A program made the position numbers and the translations under genes. From the NCBI GenBank assembly GCA_002409285.1, contig DHUT01000078.1:1-64000 (forward strand): a stretch of DNA of 64,000 bases, in the 5' to 3' direction. The notes under the pieces are model-generated. The model saw only the letters and a program-made list of their open reading frames with translations. It had not been told where the DNA came from and did not search any database. Shown here piece after piece: positions 32,362-41,343 of the stretch; within the stretch, counting starts at the first letter, position 1; the number at the start of each line of letters is the position of its first letter. This DNA comes from Firmicutes bacterium UBA5227. GTDB lineage: Bacteria > Bacillota > Clostridia > Tissierellales > Sedimentibacteraceae.

Positions 32362-34076
32362 TGCAGAAAATACTGACATATTTAAAGCCTTATTATTCTA
32401 AAATGGCTATTGGTCTTATAATTAAATTTATCGGAACAATAATGGATTTACTTCTACCCTGGATATTGGCATATTCAATTGATGAAGTTGTCCCTAAGGG
32501 AAATGTAAATACGGTTTTGTTCCTGGGTGCGGTAATGATTGTCTGTGCAATTACGGCACTGGTGACAAATGTCATTGCTAATCGCATGGCTTCAAAGGTT
32601 GCAAGAGATACTACCGAAAGCATACGTCACGACCTGTTCTGGAAAATTTCTAATCTTTCAAACAGTCAGGTTGATGACTTTACAATTCCTTCTCTTGAAG
32701 CAAGGCTGACAACGGATACCTATAATATTCAACAGCTAATAGGCATGATGCAGCGTCTTGGGGTTCGTTCGCCAATTTTGCTCATAGGAGGGATTTGTGT
32801 TACTCTCATGCTGGATTTTCATTTATCCATTGTATTAATTTGTTTGTTGCCGTTTACCGCTATACTGATTTATATAATTTCAAAAAATGGAATTCCTCTG
32901 TATACAAATTTACAAAATTCTGTCGATTCAATGATTCGAACTGTACGTGAAGATATTTCAGGTGTTAAAGTAATCAAGGCATTGTCCAAAACGGATTATG
33001 AAAAGAGCAGATTCTCAGCAGTTAATTCCGATGTTGTGTCCAGAGAAAGAAAAGCAGGAATAATCATGTCGGTTACCAATCCTATGATGAGCCTGTTTTT
33101 AAATGTAGGTCTGACCCTGGTAATACTTATGGGAGCGTACCGGGTTGATGCAGGGCTTACTCAACCCGGAAAAATTATTGCATTCCTCACCTATTTTACC
33201 ATTATTCTTAATGCAATGCTGATGATTACTCGTCTGTTTGTTGTTTATTCAAAGGGTGTAGCCTCGGCTAAAAGAATCCAGGATGTACTGGACGCTCCTG
33301 ATATTTTAAGGCTAAAACCTTCAAACAGGAATAGCAGTAAATACCATATTTCTTTTGACAAGGTATGCTTTTCCTACCACAAAGGCAAAACAAACCTAAA
33401 AGATTGCAGCTTTAACATCGAGAAAGGCAAAACCCTTGGCATAATTGGTTCCACAGGTTCCGGCAAAAGTACAATTATTAATCTGTTGATGAGACTGTAT
33501 GATGTAGAAAGCGGTGAAATACGAATTAGCGGAATGGACATCCGAAGTATCCCCCTTTCACAGCTTCACTCAAAATTCGGAGTGGTAATTCAAAATGACA
33601 TTCTATTTGCCGACACTATAGAATCAAACATAGATTTCGGCAGAAATCTATGTCATGAACAGATTGAAGCTGCCGCAGAATCTGCACAGGCAGCTGAATT
33701 TATCGATTCATTGCCGGATGGCTACATGCATATGCTGAGTCAAAAAAGCACTAATCTCAGCGGAGGTCAAAAACAAAGAATAATGATAGCCAGAGCTTTG
33801 GCGGCTAACCCTGAAATCCTTGTGCTGGATGACAGTTCAAGCGCACTGGATTACAAAACTGACGCAATGCTCCGTAAAGCCCTTAAAGAAAACTTTTCAG
33901 AAACCACAACAATAATTATTGCTCAGCGTATCAGCTCTATTATAAACGCTGACAACATACTTGTTATGGAAGATGGCAAAATTTCAGGCCTTGGCAAACA
34001 CGACGAGCTGCTTGCAAGCTGTGAAACCTACAGGGAAATATACGTGTCACAAACAGGAGGTGGAAAAATTGCATAA
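32361..34076 (+). CDS. ABC exporter half-transporter (multidrug type), first subunit
   Basis: 571 aa: six-helix membrane domain (1-300) and ATPase domain (about 325-571). Walker A GSTGSGKST, Q-loop FGVVIQNDILFADTIESNI, signature [14 protein letters not shown], Walker B ILVLDDSSSALD and switch IIAQR. The catalytic Glu after Walker B is Asp (LDDSSS) and the switch His is Gln (AQR), so this subunit has the degenerate site typical of one half of heterodimeric exporters such as LmrCD/BmrCD. Overlaps marR by 1 base. Confidence 0.93.
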   Translation: MQKILTYLKPYYSKMAIGLIIKFIGTIMDLLLPWILAYSIDEVVPKGNVNTVLFLGAVMIVCAITALVTNVIANRMASKVARDTTESIRHDLFWKISNLSNSQVDDFTIPSLEARLTTDTYNIQQLIGMMQRLGVRSPILLIGGICVTLMLDFHLSIVLICLLPFTAILIYIISKNGIPLYTNLQNSVDSMIRTVREDISGVKVIKALSKTDYEKSRFSAVNSDVVSRERKAGIIMSVTNPMMSLFLNVGLTLVILMGAYRVDAGLTQPGKIIAFLTYFTIILNAMLMITRLFVVYSKGVASAKRIQDVLDAPDILRLKPSNRNSSKYHISFDKVCFSYHKGKTNLKDCSFNIEKGKTLGIIGSTGSGKSTIINLLMRLYDVESGEIRISGMDIRSIPLSQLHSKFGVVIQNDILFADTIESNIDFGRNLCHEQIEAAAESAQAAEFIDSLPDGYMHMLSQKSTNLSGGQKQRIMIARALAANPEILVLDDSSSALDYKTDAMLRKALKENFSETTTIIIAQRISSIINADNILVMEDGKISGLGKHDELLASCETYREIYVSQTGGGKIA

Positions 34077-35808
34077 TAAAAAAAGAATATTGCGAAGGCT
34101 GTGGGATTATGTTTATCAGTACAAATGGAGTGCCTTTGCAGCATTATTATTATCCCTTGCAAGTAATCTCTTTGCTCTGATCGGTCCTATGCTCAGCGGC
34201 TATGCTATTGACGCAATTACTCCCGGCAAGGGACTTGTACAGTTTGATAAGGTATTTAAATATTGTGCATTGATGATTATATTTTATATTGCTTCATCTC
34301 TGCTTTCATATATCTTATCCATAATCATGATAAATTTAAGCCAGAAGGTTATTTCAAGGATGAGAAGTGATATGTTCAACAAACTGATGGATCTGCCGGT
34401 AAGTTATTTCGACACTCATCAGGCGGGAGAAATCATAAGCAGGATGTCTTACGATATTGATACGGTGAATTCCTCTCTCTCAACGGATTTACTGCAGATA
34501 TTTACAAGTATCATAACAGTGTTGCTTTCTCTTGCCATGATGATTTTTCTTTCACCAAATCTTACGCTAATTTTTGTGGTAACAGTCCCTGTTTCCATAC
34601 TGCTTACCAGGTATATGGCATCCAGAGTTCGCCCTTTCTTTCACAAGCGATCGGCAGAACTTGGCAACTTAAATGGCTTTGTAGAAGAAATAATAACAGG
34701 TCTTAAAACCATAAAAATATACAACAGAGAGGATTATATAACACAGCGTTTTGATAAGAAAAATGAGGATGCGGTAAATGCTTATTATAATGCAGACTAT
34801 TACGGAAGCATGACCGGACCGGGTGTGAATTTTATTAACAATATTTCTCTTGCTTTAGTCAGTGTTTTTGGTTCGATTTTATATTTATTCGGAAATATAA
34901 CCCTTGGAAATTTGTCATCATTTGTGCTTTACTCCCGTAAATTTTCGGGTCCCATTAATGAAGCTGCCAATATATTCAGCGAGCTTCAGTCGACCTTTGC
35001 AGCAGCGGGAAGAATTTTTGAGCTGATGGATGAGAATACTGAACCTGAAGATTTAGAGAATGCGGTTGTTTTGAATGACATTGACGGAAATGTAAAGATG
35101 GAGCATGTTAATTTCGGATATACCCCTGATAATGAGATTATACATGATTTAAACTTAAATGCTGAAAAAGGGCAGCTTGTAGCAATAGTAGGTCCTACTG
35201 GTGCAGGAAAATCTACTATAATCAACCTGCTCATGCGTTTCTATGATCCTGAAAGCGGAACCATTTCAATAGATAATATCAGCATAAAAAATGTCACAAG
35301 GAGCAGTCTGAGGCTTTCGTATACCATGGTTTTACAGGATACCTGGCTGTTTCACGGAACAGTTTTCCAAAATATAGCTTACGGGAAAAATGATGCTACT
35401 ATGGATGAAGTAATTTCTGCGGCAAAATCAGTTAGAATACATAATTTTATCATGCAGCTTCCGGAGGGCTATAATACTGTTCTAAGCAGTGAAACAATGA
35501 ATATATCTCAGGGGCAGAAACAGCTTTTAACCATTGCCAGAGCTATGCTTTCAGATTCTAAAATACTGATACTTGACGAAGCCACGTCAAATGTAGATAC
35601 CAGGACTGAAATTTTAATTCAACAGGCAATGCGCAAATTAATGCAGGATAAGACCTGTTTTGTCATTGCGCACCGACTGTCTACAATCCAAAACGCAGAT
35701 GTAATCTTGGTATTACATGACGGAGAAATAGCAGAGCAGGGAACCCATGAAGAACTTTTGAAAGCAAACGGTGTATATTCGGAACTGTACAAAGCACAGT
35801 TCCAATAA
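34069..35808 (+). CDS. ABC exporter half-transporter (multidrug type), second subunit
   Basis: About 579 aa. Membrane domain then ATPase: Walker A GPTGAGKST, Q-loop MVLQDTWLFHGTVFQNI, Walker B ILILDEATSNVD with catalytic Glu, switch VIAHRLST. Its signature is ISQGQKQLLTIARA (LSGGQ degenerate to ISQGQ), the complement of the first subunit: one composite site is canonical and one degenerate. The frame opens far upstream inside the first gene, but AGGAGG lies 8 bases before a TTG at 34069, which gives LHNKKRILRRLWDYVYQYKW as the natural start and overlaps the first gene by 8 bases. Confidence 0.92.
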   Translation: MHNKKRILRRLWDYVYQYKWSAFAALLLSLASNLFALIGPMLSGYAIDAITPGKGLVQFDKVFKYCALMIIFYIASSLLSYILSIIMINLSQKVISRMRSDMFNKLMDLPVSYFDTHQAGEIISRMSYDIDTVNSSLSTDLLQIFTSIITVLLSLAMMIFLSPNLTLIFVVTVPVSILLTRYMASRVRPFFHKRSAELGNLNGFVEEIITGLKTIKIYNREDYITQRFDKKNEDAVNAYYNADYYGSMTGPGVNFINNISLALVSVFGSILYLFGNITLGNLSSFVLYSRKFSGPINEAANIFSELQSTFAAAGRIFELMDENTEPEDLENAVVLNDIDGNVKMEHVNFGYTPDNEIIHDLNLNAEKGQLVAIVGPTGAGKSTIINLLMRFYDPESGTISIDNISIKNVTRSSLRLSYTMVLQDTWLFHGTVFQNIAYGKNDATMDEVISAAKSVRIHNFIMQLPEGYNTVLSSETMNISQGQKQLLTIARAMLSDSKILILDEATSNVDTRTEILIQQAMRKLMQDKTCFVIAHRLSTIQNADVILVLHDGEIAEQGTHEELLKANGVYSELYKAQFQ

Positions 35809-35825
35809 TAACTATTTTGAAATAA

Positions 35826-35865
35826 AAAAATCCCTTAAACTATATTCAAGGGAAAATTTAATTTA
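35826..35865. terminator. Bidirectional terminator after the MarR-ABC operon
   Basis: AAAAAAATCCCTT, 11-base loop, AAGGGA then AAATTTAATTT. Six-base core stem with A and T runs on the two sides. Confidence 0.6.
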
Positions 35866-35880
35866 TTACATCGCAATTTA

Positions 35881-36081
35881 TTATTTTGGTTTTAATACTT
35901 TCTTAAAGGCTTCATAACGGCTTCTAAGTGCTTCTTCATGACCTTCCTCATCTTTTACAAGCTGCTCAAAGAACTTTTTAATCTTCGGGTCCTCCGACTT
36001 ATCTGCTAACATCCGATAATGATTCTGGGCTCTGATTTCATCTTCTATTGCTTCTAAAATACCATCTAATATTTGCTGCAT
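35881..36081 (-). CDS. Short ferritin/rubrerythrin-like protein
   Basis: 66 aa made of two helices. EAIEDEIRAQNHYRMLA and KDEEGHEEALRSRYEAF carry the Glu and ExxH ligands of one half of a rubrerythrin di-iron site. Normal rubrerythrin domains need two such helix pairs (about 130 aa), so this protein would have to dimerise to bind iron. AGGAG precedes the ATG. No rubredoxin centre. A degraded larger gene is possible, but no other parts are seen nearby. Confidence 0.75.
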   Translation of the reverse strand: MQQILDGILEAIEDEIRAQNHYRMLADKSEDPKIKKFFEQLVKDEEGHEEALRSRYEAFKKVLKPK

Positions 36082-36125
36082 TATTTCTGCTCCTTATCCC
36101 ATAGATTTTGTATAATAATTGATTA

Positions 36126-37259
36126 TTACAGTTTCGCTACCACAAGGGTTATATCATCTCTAACTTCTTCATTCTTTAAAAAATCATTAAAATCCTCACG
36201 GATTTTTTGAATGATAACATCTGGTTCAAAGTTATATATTTTAGTAAACAGCCTTTTTAGCCTGTCTTCGTAGTATTCATTCCCGGATTTTTGTTCAGGC
36301 AGACCGTCCGACATAATAAACAGTGTCATTGACGGAGACAGATGCAAAGAATAATCCTCAAACTTGTACAAACTAATATCTAATGCTGTTGAAATCGGAA
36401 GATTTCCTTCATCAAGCTCTATCATTTTCCCCTTATCCATTACTATAACAGGACACATATGACAACCCGCATTGCAGTATGTCAGTTCATTTGTTTTTAA
36501 ATCAATTACTGACAGGAAAACACATACAAGACATTCCACAGGATATCCTTCTTTTCTGTACTGCTCAAGGAAAAAATTCATGATTTCCTTAGGCGACAGA
36601 ACCTGTCCAGGTATATGCTTCAGCCTGAAATAGCTCCTTATAGTATCCTTAACAAATATAGCCAGCATGGCGCTGTCTAACCCATGCCCTGATACATCGG
36701 CTACAAAGCATACATATTGTTCAAAATAATCATTTAGCAGACCATTGTCCACTTTAAATACATCAAACAAATCTCCTCCTAACTCCTGTGCGGGAATATA
36801 CAAGGATGCAAAGGAGATTTTTTCTGTTTCAGGAAGGCTCTCGGGCAAAGACCGCTTATGAATCTTAATTGCATTTGCAATTTCTATATTAAGCTTTTTT
36901 TGTATTCTTTCAAGCTCTGCGTATTTTTCGTTTCCATAAATATATATGAGGCTGTCTTTCTGTAACAGCTTGATATGAAGTTCCGTCACGTGGTGTTTGC
37001 CTTTAAACAAAACACGTTCCCAGTCGGAAGGACTTTCTGATATGCTGTTAATAAGCCAATTCAACTTATCTACATGAATATCGGCAATAATATCGAAAAA
37101 GCTTTTTCCCTTTAACTCCATATAATTATAACCTAAGTATGACTGCATTGGTTTGTTAGCAAAAATAATACTGCCTTTTGCATCGCAAACCAGAATATGG
37201 TCATCAATCATATCCGCTATTGTTTCATTTACTTTAAGTATATCAAAGCTACTCTCCAT
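36126..37259 (-). CDS. PAS domain PP2C-type (SpoIIE/RsbU) serine phosphatase
   Basis: About 377 aa, cytoplasmic. PAS domain residues 1-110 (HILVCDAKGSIIFANKPMQSYLGYNYMELKGKSFFDII), a short coiled linker (about 120-150), and a SpoIIE-type phosphatase domain (170-377) with the metal ligands in GGDLFDVF, VADVSGHGLDSAMLA, FMSDGLPEQ-type FIMSDGLPEQ and EVRDDITLVV. Such proteins dephosphorylate anti-sigma-factor antagonists in stress or sporulation control. The frame opens at 37349 but GGAAGG five bases before the ATG at 37259 decides the start. No partner genes adjacent. Confidence 0.87.
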   Translation of the reverse strand: MESSFDILKVNETIADMIDDHILVCDAKGSIIFANKPMQSYLGYNYMELKGKSFFDIIADIHVDKLNWLINSISESPSDWERVLFKGKHHVTELHIKLLQKDSLIYIYGNEKYAELERIQKKLNIEIANAIKIHKRSLPESLPETEKISFASLYIPAQELGGDLFDVFKVDNGLLNDYFEQYVCFVADVSGHGLDSAMLAIFVKDTIRSYFRLKHIPGQVLSPKEIMNFFLEQYRKEGYPVECLVCVFLSVIDLKTNELTYCNAGCHMCPVIVMDKGKMIELDEGNLPISTALDISLYKFEDYSLHLSPSMTLFIMSDGLPEQKSGNEYYEDRLKRLFTKIYNFEPDVIIQKIREDFNDFLKNEEVRDDITLVVAKL

Positions 37260-37412
37260 GGTATCCTTCCTTACAGCGCTACTTGTCATAGCCATTATCT
37301 TTCTGTAATTATAGCATGAATATCTTTCATTATCCACTTTAATAATCAAATTCTTAACATAAATTTTGTTGGAACATTACGGTTCATAATTATTAATAAG
37401 ATACGACAGTTG

Positions 37413-37458
37413 GGACGGTTTTTCTGTCAGGAAAATCATTTGACATTAAAAACCGTCC
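37413..37458. repeat. Large palindromic element (REP-like)
   Basis: GGACGGTTTTT and AAAAACCGTCC, exact 11-bp arms, flanked by AGTTG/CAACT and with a nested CTGTCA/TGACA-type dyad in the loop. No T tract. It lies in the 344-base gap between the aminotransferase end and the phosphatase gene and may be a transcript end or a dispersed palindrome. The rest of the gap is AT-rich with nothing else recognised. Confidence 0.6.
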
Positions 37459-37603
37459 TCAACTATCTTTTGAGTGTTACATAATAAGCATTATATTTTT
37501 ATAGCTTTAAACTGTTATCCCTTATTTGTTATTTCATTTGGATACTATGAATAATAAAACACTTAATTTTTTATAAGCTTTCATAAATGCAGATTATAAA
37601 TAT

Positions 37604-38770
37604 TTATAATTTTTTTGCTTTAGAATATATATTTGATAGCCTATCCAGTGCTAAATTTAATGTATCATCCTTCTTTGCAAAGTGGAACCTTATAAATTGA
37701 TTTGTATTATGACTGAAAAAGCTTGAACCCGGCACTGCTCCCACTCCCACTTCCCTTGCCAGCCACTCACAAAATTCAAGGTCATTTTTACAATGGAATT
37801 CACTTATATCCACTAATACATAATAAGCGCCCTGCGGTTCTGTATAGGTAAGCCCAATCCGGCTTAATCCGTCCAGAAATAATTCTTTCATATGTGTGTA
37901 ATGTCTTTGTAATTCGAGATAATATTCATCTTTAAAATTCAGTCCCGCCACTGCAGCCTCCATGAGAGGTGCAGCAGCCCCAACAGTTAAAAAATCATGA
38001 ACCTTTTTAACCCTGTCTGTAATTCCTTCATCAGCAATTACATAACCAAGACGCCATCCGGTAATAGAATATGTCTTGGATAGTGAACTGCATTCGATCG
38101 TCCTTTCCCTCATTCCGGGAAGAGTGGCTATATAAGTATGCTTATAAGGCGCATAAATTATATGTTCATATACCTCGTCTGTAATCACATAGGCATCATA
38201 CTTGATTGCTAAATCTGCTATTATCTGAAGTTCGTCTCTTGTAAAAACTTTACCGCACGGATTTGACGGATTGCACAAAATCAATGCTTTAGCTCCACTC
38301 TTAAATGAATCCTCCAATGCATTGGCGTCAAAGCCAAAGTCGGGTGGATTTAACGGAACATAAATTGGTTCTGCACCTGAAAGAATGGTATCTGCCCCAT
38401 AATTTTCATAAAACGGCGAAAATATTACTACTTTATCCCCGGGATTAATTACTGCCATCATTGCCGCCATCATTGCTTCTGTACTTCCGCAGGTAATTAC
38501 TACTTCCGTATCAGGATTTACCTTCATACCTGAAAAATGTTCATGCTTTTTCGCAAGGGCTTCACGGAAGTTTTGTGCTCCCCATGTGGTTGCATACTGG
38601 TGAGGTCCTTCTGATGCAACCTGTGCTAATCTGTCAGTGATCTCTGCCGGCGGCTCAAAATCAGGATACCCCTGGGACAGATTGATTGCATTATACTGGT
38701 TTGAAATTCTTGTCATCCTGCGTATGACTGAATCCGTGAAAACTTCCGTACGTTTACTTAATTCTTTCAT
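37604..38770 (-). CDS. PLP-dependent class I aminotransferase
   Basis: 388 aa, fold type I (AspC/KBL/MalY-like group). PLP Lys in SSLSKTYSITGWRLGYVI, with ILCNPSNPCGK, ITDEVYEHIIY and the C-terminal Arg in FIRFHFAKK. The YNAINLSQGYPDFEPP start is typical of MtnE/KAT-type enzymes that act on methionine, glutamine or aromatic amino acids. Last gene of the operon led by metN, 22 bases after metQ. Expected role is removing the amino group from the imported amino acid to give a 2-keto acid for the dehydrogenase two genes upstream; that link is inferred. Confidence 0.92.
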   Translation of the reverse strand: MKELSKRTEVFTDSVIRRMTRISNQYNAINLSQGYPDFEPPAEITDRLAQVASEGPHQYATTWGAQNFREALAKKHEHFSGMKVNPDTEVVITCGSTEAMMAAMMAVINPGDKVVIFSPFYENYGADTILSGAEPIYVPLNPPDFGFDANALEDSFKSGAKALILCNPSNPCGKVFTRDELQIIADLAIKYDAYVITDEVYEHIIYAPYKHTYIATLPGMRERTIECSSLSKTYSITGWRLGYVIADEGITDRVKKVHDFLTVGAAAPLMEAAVAGLNFKDEYYLELQRHYTHMKELFLDGLSRIGLTYTEPQGAYYVLVDISEFHCKNDLEFCEWLAREVGVGAVPGSSFFSHNTNQFIRFHFAKKDDTLNLALDRLSNIYSKAKKL

Positions 38771-38792
38771 AATTTTCCTCTCTTCCTGCTAT

Positions 38793-39638
38793 TTATTCCC
38801 ATGCCGGAAGATACGAACCTTTAAAAGTTGTAGTATATACTTCCTTTACGGCATCCGACTGATATGCCTTAACTATTTTCTTATAAATCTCATTATCTGC
38901 ATCCTCTGTCCTGGCAGCAATAAGGTTAACATAACTCTTTCCGTAATAAAAACTTACACTGTCCTGAAATATTGCATCCTCTCCCGGATTCAGGCCAAAA
39001 TCCAACGCATAGTTGCAGTTAATAACCGCTGCAGCAACATCAGGCAAAAGAGCATATACGTTTCCTGCATCCACCTCAACAAACTCCAGGTTTAAAGGAT
39101 TTGAAACAATATCTTTTAATTCAGGGCTGTCCCCTGCTGCAGGGTCAATTTCAATTAGGCCGGCTGCCTCAATTACTTTAAGTGCACGTCCCTCATTAGT
39201 TGCATCATTAGGTACTGCAATTTTTCCACCATCACTGATTTCACTTACGTCAGATATTTTGTCTGAATAAATGTTCATAGCCGAAATAAATGTGTCACCA
39301 ATTGACGTAATGTCATATCCATGGCTTTCAACCTCACTGTTTAAATAAGCATAGTGCTGGAAAGCATTTAAATCAGTTTCTCCGTTATCTAATGCCCTGT
39401 TTGGAGTACCATAGTCAGTGAAACTTATAAGTTCAATATTTATACCTTCCTTCTTCATTTCTTCAATTACAGGTTCCCACATTTCATTTGACTCTCCTAC
39501 TACCCCTACTTTTACTGTAGTTTCTTTTTCTTCATTCTTGCCTGAATTTACACTGTCTTCCTGAGGATTTCCGCAGGCTGTAAGTGCAGCCGCAACTAAT
39601 AATGTTGTTACAACCGATAATAATTTCTTTGATTTCAT
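38793..39638 (-). CDS. metQ: MetQ/NlpA family substrate-binding lipoprotein
   Basis: 281 aa. Signal peptide with lipobox AALTAC. The family core is EPVIEEMKKEGINIELISFTDYGTPNRALDNGETDLNAFQHYAYL, followed by IYSDKISDVSEISDGGKIAVPNDATNEGRAL. Members bind L- or D-methionine at the outer membrane face and feed MetI. It sits between the dehydrogenase and aminotransferase genes rather than next to metI, but the set metN-metI-metQ is complete. GAGGAG precedes the ATG. Confidence 0.93.
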   Translation of the reverse strand: MKSKKLLSVVTTLLVAAALTACGNPQEDSVNSGKNEEKETTVKVGVVGESNEMWEPVIEEMKKEGINIELISFTDYGTPNRALDNGETDLNAFQHYAYLNSEVESHGYDITSIGDTFISAMNIYSDKISDVSEISDGGKIAVPNDATNEGRALKVIEAAGLIEIDPAAGDSPELKDIVSNPLNLEFVEVDAGNVYALLPDVAAAVINCNYALDFGLNPGEDAIFQDSVSFYYGKSYVNLIAARTEDADNEIYKKIVKAYQSDAVKEVYTTTFKGSYLPAWE

Positions 39639-39683
39639 AATTTTACTCCTCTTATAATGATAATTTTTTATTAGTTTGTTTTC

Positions 39684-40643
39684 TTAAAATTTTAATGATA
39701 GTTCGTAGTTTTCTTTCATCTCTTTACATGAGGCGTCGAATTGTTTCTGTTCTTCATCAGTCAGATTCAGTTCGATAATTTCTTCTATGCCGTTTATTCC
39801 CAGGACTGCCGGTACGGAAGCATATACATCGTGCTGGCCATATTCTCCGTTAAGCAGTACAGATACGGGAAGTATCCTCTTTTCATCGGCAAAAATTGCT
39901 CTTGTAACTTCTGCTATGGATGTACCTATTCCAAATTCTGTTGAACCCTTGCCTATAAGCACATGCCATCCTCCTGCCTTACCCTCTGCGGCAAGTGCAT
40001 TCAAATCTAAGTTTCCGTATTTTTCAGGTTTTTCTTTAATAAGTTCTAAAATTGGTTTACCTGCAACAGTAACTGCAGACCATGGTACCATCTGGCTTTC
40101 ACCATGCTCTCCCAAAGCATAGGCATATATTGATTTCTGGTCTATTCTCGTTGCTTCGGATATTGCTCTTCGAAGCCTTGCAGAATCCAGAGTAGTGCTT
40201 GTGGAAATCACCCTCTTTGCCGGAAAATTTAATTGGTTTTGTACATAATGTGCCACAACATCCGCAGGATTTGAAATGCTTATAATTATACCTGAAAACC
40301 CTGATTTTTTTATATTCTCCACAACATCTTTAATGACAGCTATAGTCTCTGACAAGGTATCCATTCTTGTCTGCCCCTTGGTAAAGTCAGGCAACGGTCC
40401 TGCTGCAATAATCATCAGATCCGCATCTGCTGCATCCGTATAGCTGCCTGCCTTTACCTCAACATGGTGAGGCAGGTACACTGTAGAATCATAAATATCT
40501 AAAGCCTGAGCTTTTGCTTTCTTCTCATCAATATCAATGTATACAATTTGTTCTGCCAGTCCTTGAGATGCCAGCGCATATCCTGCATGTGAACCCACAT
40601 GTCCTGCTCCTATAATAACTACTTTCCTTGGTGTCAATGCCAT
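39684..40643 (-). CDS. L-2-hydroxyacid dehydrogenase (LDH/HicDH type)
   Basis: NAD-dependent enzyme, 319 aa, reducing a 2-keto acid to an L-2-hydroxy acid. Rossmann loop IGAGHVGSHAG, NAD-selecting acid YIDIDEK, ISNPADVV, LDSARLRRAI (substrate Arg) and catalytic His in GEHGESQMVPWS. The substrate loop reads GPLPDFTKGQTR, about two residues longer than GANQKPGETR of true lactate dehydrogenases; a longer loop is seen in L-hydroxyisocaproate dehydrogenases, so a bulkier acid is likely. Inside the metNI...metQ operon, 19 bases after metI. Candidate substrate: 4-methylthio-2-oxobutyrate, the keto acid of methionine (inference). Confidence 0.9.
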   Translation of the reverse strand: MALTPRKVVIIGAGHVGSHAGYALASQGLAEQIVYIDIDEKKAKAQALDIYDSTVYLPHHVEVKAGSYTDAADADLMIIAAGPLPDFTKGQTRMDTLSETIAVIKDVVENIKKSGFSGIIISISNPADVVAHYVQNQLNFPAKRVISTSTTLDSARLRRAISEATRIDQKSIYAYALGEHGESQMVPWSAVTVAGKPILELIKEKPEKYGNLDLNALAAEGKAGGWHVLIGKGSTEFGIGTSIAEVTRAIFADEKRILPVSVLLNGEYGQHDVYASVPAVLGINGIEEIIELNLTDEEQKQFDASCKEMKENYELSLKF

Positions 40644-40662
40644 TTTAATTCCTCCCTGTGTT

Positions 40663-41343
40663 TTAATGACTATTTTTCTTTACTACTATATTTCCTATGA
40701 TTTGAATAATACTAACCATAAGTACCAACACAATAACCGATGCATAGGTTACGTCGATTTGATTCCTCTGGTACCCGAATCGTATGGCAAAATCCCCCAG
40801 ACCTCCTGCTCCGACTGCACCTGCCATGGCGGTCAGGCCTATCAGGCTGATAGCTGTAATTGTTGTCCCTCTCACAATTCCCGGAATACACTCCTTAAGA
40901 TATACCCGGAATATTATTTCCATCGGTCCTGAGCCCATGGACTGTGCTGCTTCCACCAGACCCGGATCCAATTCGGCCAAGGCTGTTTCTATCTGTCTTG
41001 AAAAGAACGGAACTGTCCCAAATACTAATGGCACAATGGCTCCCTCCACTCCTATTGAAGTTCCTGAAATTAATCTGGTCAGCGTAATCAGGCTTGCCAG
41101 CAATATAACAAACGGTATAGATCTAAGAAAATTAATTACAGTATCCAGAATCTTAAAAATTACATTATTTTGAAGAATCCCTCCTTTTTTTGTAACTGTC
41201 AAGCATATTCCCAATATAAGTCCAAAAATAAATGAAATTGAACCGGACCATCCAACCATTACTATGGTTTCATAAATACTTTCATAAAATCCCGGCAGCT
41301 TTGACATTACGTTTGGAAAGATTCTAATGAGAAATTCTTGCAT
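40663..41343 (-). CDS. metI: Methionine ABC transporter permease
   Basis: 226 aa, five to six helices. The permease motif EAAQSMGSGPMEIIFRVYLKECIPGI and the AMAGAVGAGGLGDFAIRFGYQR segment are diagnostic of MetI. It overlaps metN by 20 bases with GGAGGT eight bases before the ATG, so it is translated in coupling with metN. Confidence 0.93.
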   Translation of the reverse strand: MQEFLIRIFPNVMSKLPGFYESIYETIVMVGWSGSISFIFGLILGICLTVTKKGGILQNNVIFKILDTVINFLRSIPFVILLASLITLTRLISGTSIGVEGAIVPLVFGTVPFFSRQIETALAELDPGLVEAAQSMGSGPMEIIFRVYLKECIPGIVRGTTITAISLIGLTAMAGAVGAGGLGDFAIRFGYQRNQIDVTYASVIVLVLMVSIIQIIGNIVVKKNSH

